Below, piece by piece: positions 47,836 through 50,000 of a stretch of 50,000 bases of DNA (position 1 is the first letter of the stretch; each line of letters starts with the position of its first letter). Position numbers and translations under genes: made by a program. The notes beneath the pieces were generated by a model that did no database searches, was not told where the DNA came from, and was given only the letters and a program-made list of their open reading frames with translations. The DNA is from Halocaridina rubra (Eukaryota > Arthropoda > Malacostraca > Decapoda > Atyidae), in NCBI GenBank assembly GCA_037179515.1, contig JAXCGZ010020874.1, positions 80,001 to 130,000 on the forward strand, read 5' to 3'.

Positions 47836-47996
47836 TCCTAGAATTATTTTGCAAGTTGCAGCTCAGAATATGAAAGCAAGATTTAAGAAGTGGCAGCACG
47901 GAAAAGAATTCCTAGATGGCTTGTTATCGAAACGAGAAAAGGAGATGAACAACTTGGCTAATAGATTAGATGAACAAGCGCATCTGGGTTCCGATG
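47836..47996 (+). CDS. candidate exon, hydrophilic helical protein, unknown
   Basis: 161 bases between a TTTGTTTTTGTTGGTGATTG-AACAG acceptor and a consensus GTGAGT donor. The open frame encodes VAAQNMKARFKKWQHGKEFL, then DGLLSKREKEMNNLANRLDE and QAHLGSD, a charged, probably helical or coiled-coil stretch that looks like real protein. The frame is closed by a stop just upstream of the acceptor, as expected for an intron. A first-exon alternative starts at the ATG at 47870. No neighbouring exon was found to the right before 50000; the family is not recognised. Confidence 0.48.
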
Positions 47997-49115
47997 GTGA
48001 GTGGTATTCCAGTGATTGAAGTTTTACTCATAATTATGTTGTTCTGGTTAGTTATATAATAATAACGTCTCTTTGATTAGGTTTGATTGCTTTTTCAAGA
48101 ATCTGCACATTGTGTCTGTGAACTATATGTTTAGGTCTACCGAATATAATTTTTCGCCCGTTCATTTTTTTTTTTTTTAATACATTGTGGGTATTGTTTT
48201 AGTTATGGTTATTAATGGAATATGAAGCTTCCCGTCTAGGGAGGACGCGTTCGCCTAGGTGAAGTTGGGTTAGGTTAGGAATCACAAATGTTTTTTTTTT
48301 TCCGACACTTTTCTTCGTAATCCCCTGTTCTAAAACTTTACCTACATTGTGTAAATTTATATAATTAGCTGTATTTGCTAAGACTCACAAAGTACTAGAG
48401 CAACATTCAACTTAAAAAAAAATCTGGTCTAGTAAACTAAGCCAATTATGTAAGTGTTTACGTTTTTAAACATCAAATATATATACATAGTTTAGTTAAA
48501 GCTAGTTTTCTAGCTTATGATTACCTAGTTTTGTTACAGAAATGTAAAGGCTGCAATATTTTGCTAAGCTGGTGTGCCAAAACTTTTTTTTTTATTATGT
48601 TCCTCGTAGATCTCAAAAGCAGTAATTATCAATTTATATAGTCTGTCCTTTGCCCCCTTGGCTTGCTGTATTATGCCTTTCGAATCCAGGAAAAAAGTAA
48701 CCTAACCTCACCTTTTTATGTCATAACCATATATTTAATTTATGTTGTCAATATATCAAAATCCTGTACTGTTACGCAAAATGCAACATTCAAATTAGAT
48801 TTTTATTCCTTCAGTTCTTTACATTTATTACGTTTGGTACATCCCGATTAAGTTTTCGTAAATTTAATTTTTTTTCAGATGTTTAATATTTTTTTCATTA
48901 TTTTGTGTTTTCATTTCATTCGTTGTTGGTTGTGGAATGTCATATTTGTCCCGTTATCAAACTAGACTAATATCATGTATTTACCGTAATATTAAAAATT
49001 ACTGGTAAATTGATGTAATGATATTTTCTGGGGATTATATATCGATATAATTGCTGTAAGGTGTTGAATATGGTTGTTGTAATAACTAGGGACAAGACAA
49101 ATTATTATTATTATA

Positions 49116-49151
<36 letters not shown>

Positions 49152-49234
49152 TATAGTTTTAAAAATATTACTAAGCATATTATAATTAATTTAGTATTAT
49201 TTTGTTGCTGTTTGCTTTTTATTTCTTACTATTA
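47997..49234. other. AT-rich noncoding DNA
   Basis: Includes GGGTTAGGTTAGG at about 48267 (two TTAGG units) and an (ATT)n run of about 50 bases at 49103-49152. No gene recognised. Confidence 0.45.
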
Positions 49235-49235
49235 C

Positions 49236-49320
49236 TCCTCATCCGAAAGGGGGTAGACACAGACAGGTTGGAGCTGGGGAATTAAGGCTGGATTCCTTCC
49301 TAACACCCCGCGGGTCCCTA
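49236..49320 (-). mobile_element. SINE fragment (same family as 13300-13451)
   Basis: Shares GGGGGTAGACACAGACAGGT and TGGAGCTGGG with the copy at 13300-13451 and ends at CCCCGCGGGTCCC, where the tRNA-like head is lost. Confidence 0.72.
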
Positions 49321-49373
49321 TTACATTTGTATTATTATTCTTAAATTTCATCTTCTCATTGATATTATAACAG

Positions 49374-49728
49374 AATAAGATAAGGATGGAAGCTGCTGGT
49401 GAGAGGGGTGGATGGAAAAGATTAGTCAGGTTACCCTGAGTGCATGCCCTTGCTAACATCAGACCGTGACGGCCTGAGGTTAACAAGGGCATGCACTCAG
49501 GGTAACGATTACATCTGCCAAAACAAGTCCTTCGCAAGAAGGCAACCATCCTAGCCCTTGTTTGAAAAGGGAGTCCGTGACGTAAAACAGGAACAACAGT
49601 GATATTATAATTGATAAATTACTATCTTCTTTCCCAGCATCTATATCGCACTTTCATGTGGGATCGCTTTTTCTTGATTAATCCTTTCCATCCACCCCTC
49701 TCACCAGCAGCTTCCATCCTTATTCCAT
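49374..49728. repeat. complex inverted duplication including a SINE
   Basis: Outer arms: 49376-49425 (TAAGGATGGAAGCTGCTGGT, GAGAGGGGTGGATGGAAAAG) is the reverse complement of about 49680-49726. Inner arms: 49429-49465 (GTTACCCTGAGTGCATGCCC and on) is the reverse complement of 49471-49504 within the SINE. TGATATTATAA occurs at both ~49358 and ~49610. Confidence 0.9.
49429..49600 (+). mobile_element. SINE with inverted, duplicated 5' part
   Basis: The right part (49471-49600: GGTTAACAAGGGCATGCACT, TCTGCCAAAACAAGTCCTTC, GACGTAAAACAGGAAC) is a normal SINE 3' body. The tRNA-like head is missing; in its place is an inverted copy of the first SINE body segment. Confidence 0.88.
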
Positions 49729-50000
49729 TATATATTGCTGGATGCTTTCCCTCCGAAACCCTCCACCTCTCCTTATGCCTCATACATTTCCAAGCTCATT
49801 CCTCACTTTCCATCATAAAACACGATTCCGTTTTATGTCACTATTTACAACGGGTTAGATCTGGGGAATCAAGAAATATTATGCGATTGGTTACAGAAAG
49901 TTGATACTGTTTTCCAACTCTCAAGTTAAATTTGTTTTTCTTGCCGCAAAACTGACCGAGGAAGAAAGGCCTGAATTGGAGATAAGACGGGAATCGCTTG
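49729..50000. other. noncoding DNA to window edge
   Basis: Nothing recognised; a short region near 49655-49680 (TCATGTGGGATCGCTTTTTC) is reminiscent of the ~180-bp family but too short to call. Confidence 0.35.

Overview
This window looks like intergenic and intronic DNA from a large, repeat-rich arthropod genome, most likely a decapod crustacean. The evidence is long (TA)n, (AAT)n, (TC)n and (TG)n microsatellites, several tRNA-derived SINE families, LINEs of the CR1/Jockey and RTE types, and host exons separated by multi-kilobase introns with clean GT-AG borders. No bacterial or viral gene organisation is visible. I cannot name the species.

The best host gene lies on the + strand at 3040-27402. 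Nine exons join in frame to give a CUB-like region, a linker and a complete trypsin-fold domain. All three catalytic residues are replaced (His to Ser, Asp to Asn, Ser to Ile), and the activation motif is degraded, so this is an inactive serine protease homolog (SPH). Its introns contain most of the first-half repeats: a dead 4 kb LINE (7100-11190), foldback elements (3234 and 11997), a near-perfect 152-bp palindrome inside (TA)n (13842-13993), a trimeric-order minisatellite (19494), a SINE with a clear 14-bp target duplication (20041), and a nearly complete LINE sitting between two (TG)n tracts (22597-26379). The 5' end of the gene is not seen and probably lies to the left.

Other possible host coding sequence is weaker: a two-exon small gene on the minus strand (5577-6169), a lysine/cysteine-rich module exon with a decayed neighbour (33976-34394), and an exon near the right edge (47836-47996).

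From 29 to 50 kb the window is mostly repeats: (AAT)n/(ATT)n inverted trinucleotide arrays, a 225-bp foldback element (31127), a short retroposon sharing its sequence with a LINE 5' end (33040), SINEs, a 5'-truncated CR1-like LINE with an intact reverse transcriptase ORF (35313-36503), a compound trinucleotide array, a diverged ~180-bp tandem array (37740-38865), an RTE element with several lesions (40566-43995), a cluster of (TA)n arrays carrying a SINE and a tRNA-like palindrome (45284-46160), and a complex inverted duplication built on a SINE (49374-49728).

The most notable observations are the catalytically dead SPH with a decayed duplicate of one exon; the palindromic foldback family that exists both as single and tandem forms; a LINE whose copies both begin and end at TG repeats; and a short retroposon family made from the 5' end of a LINE.
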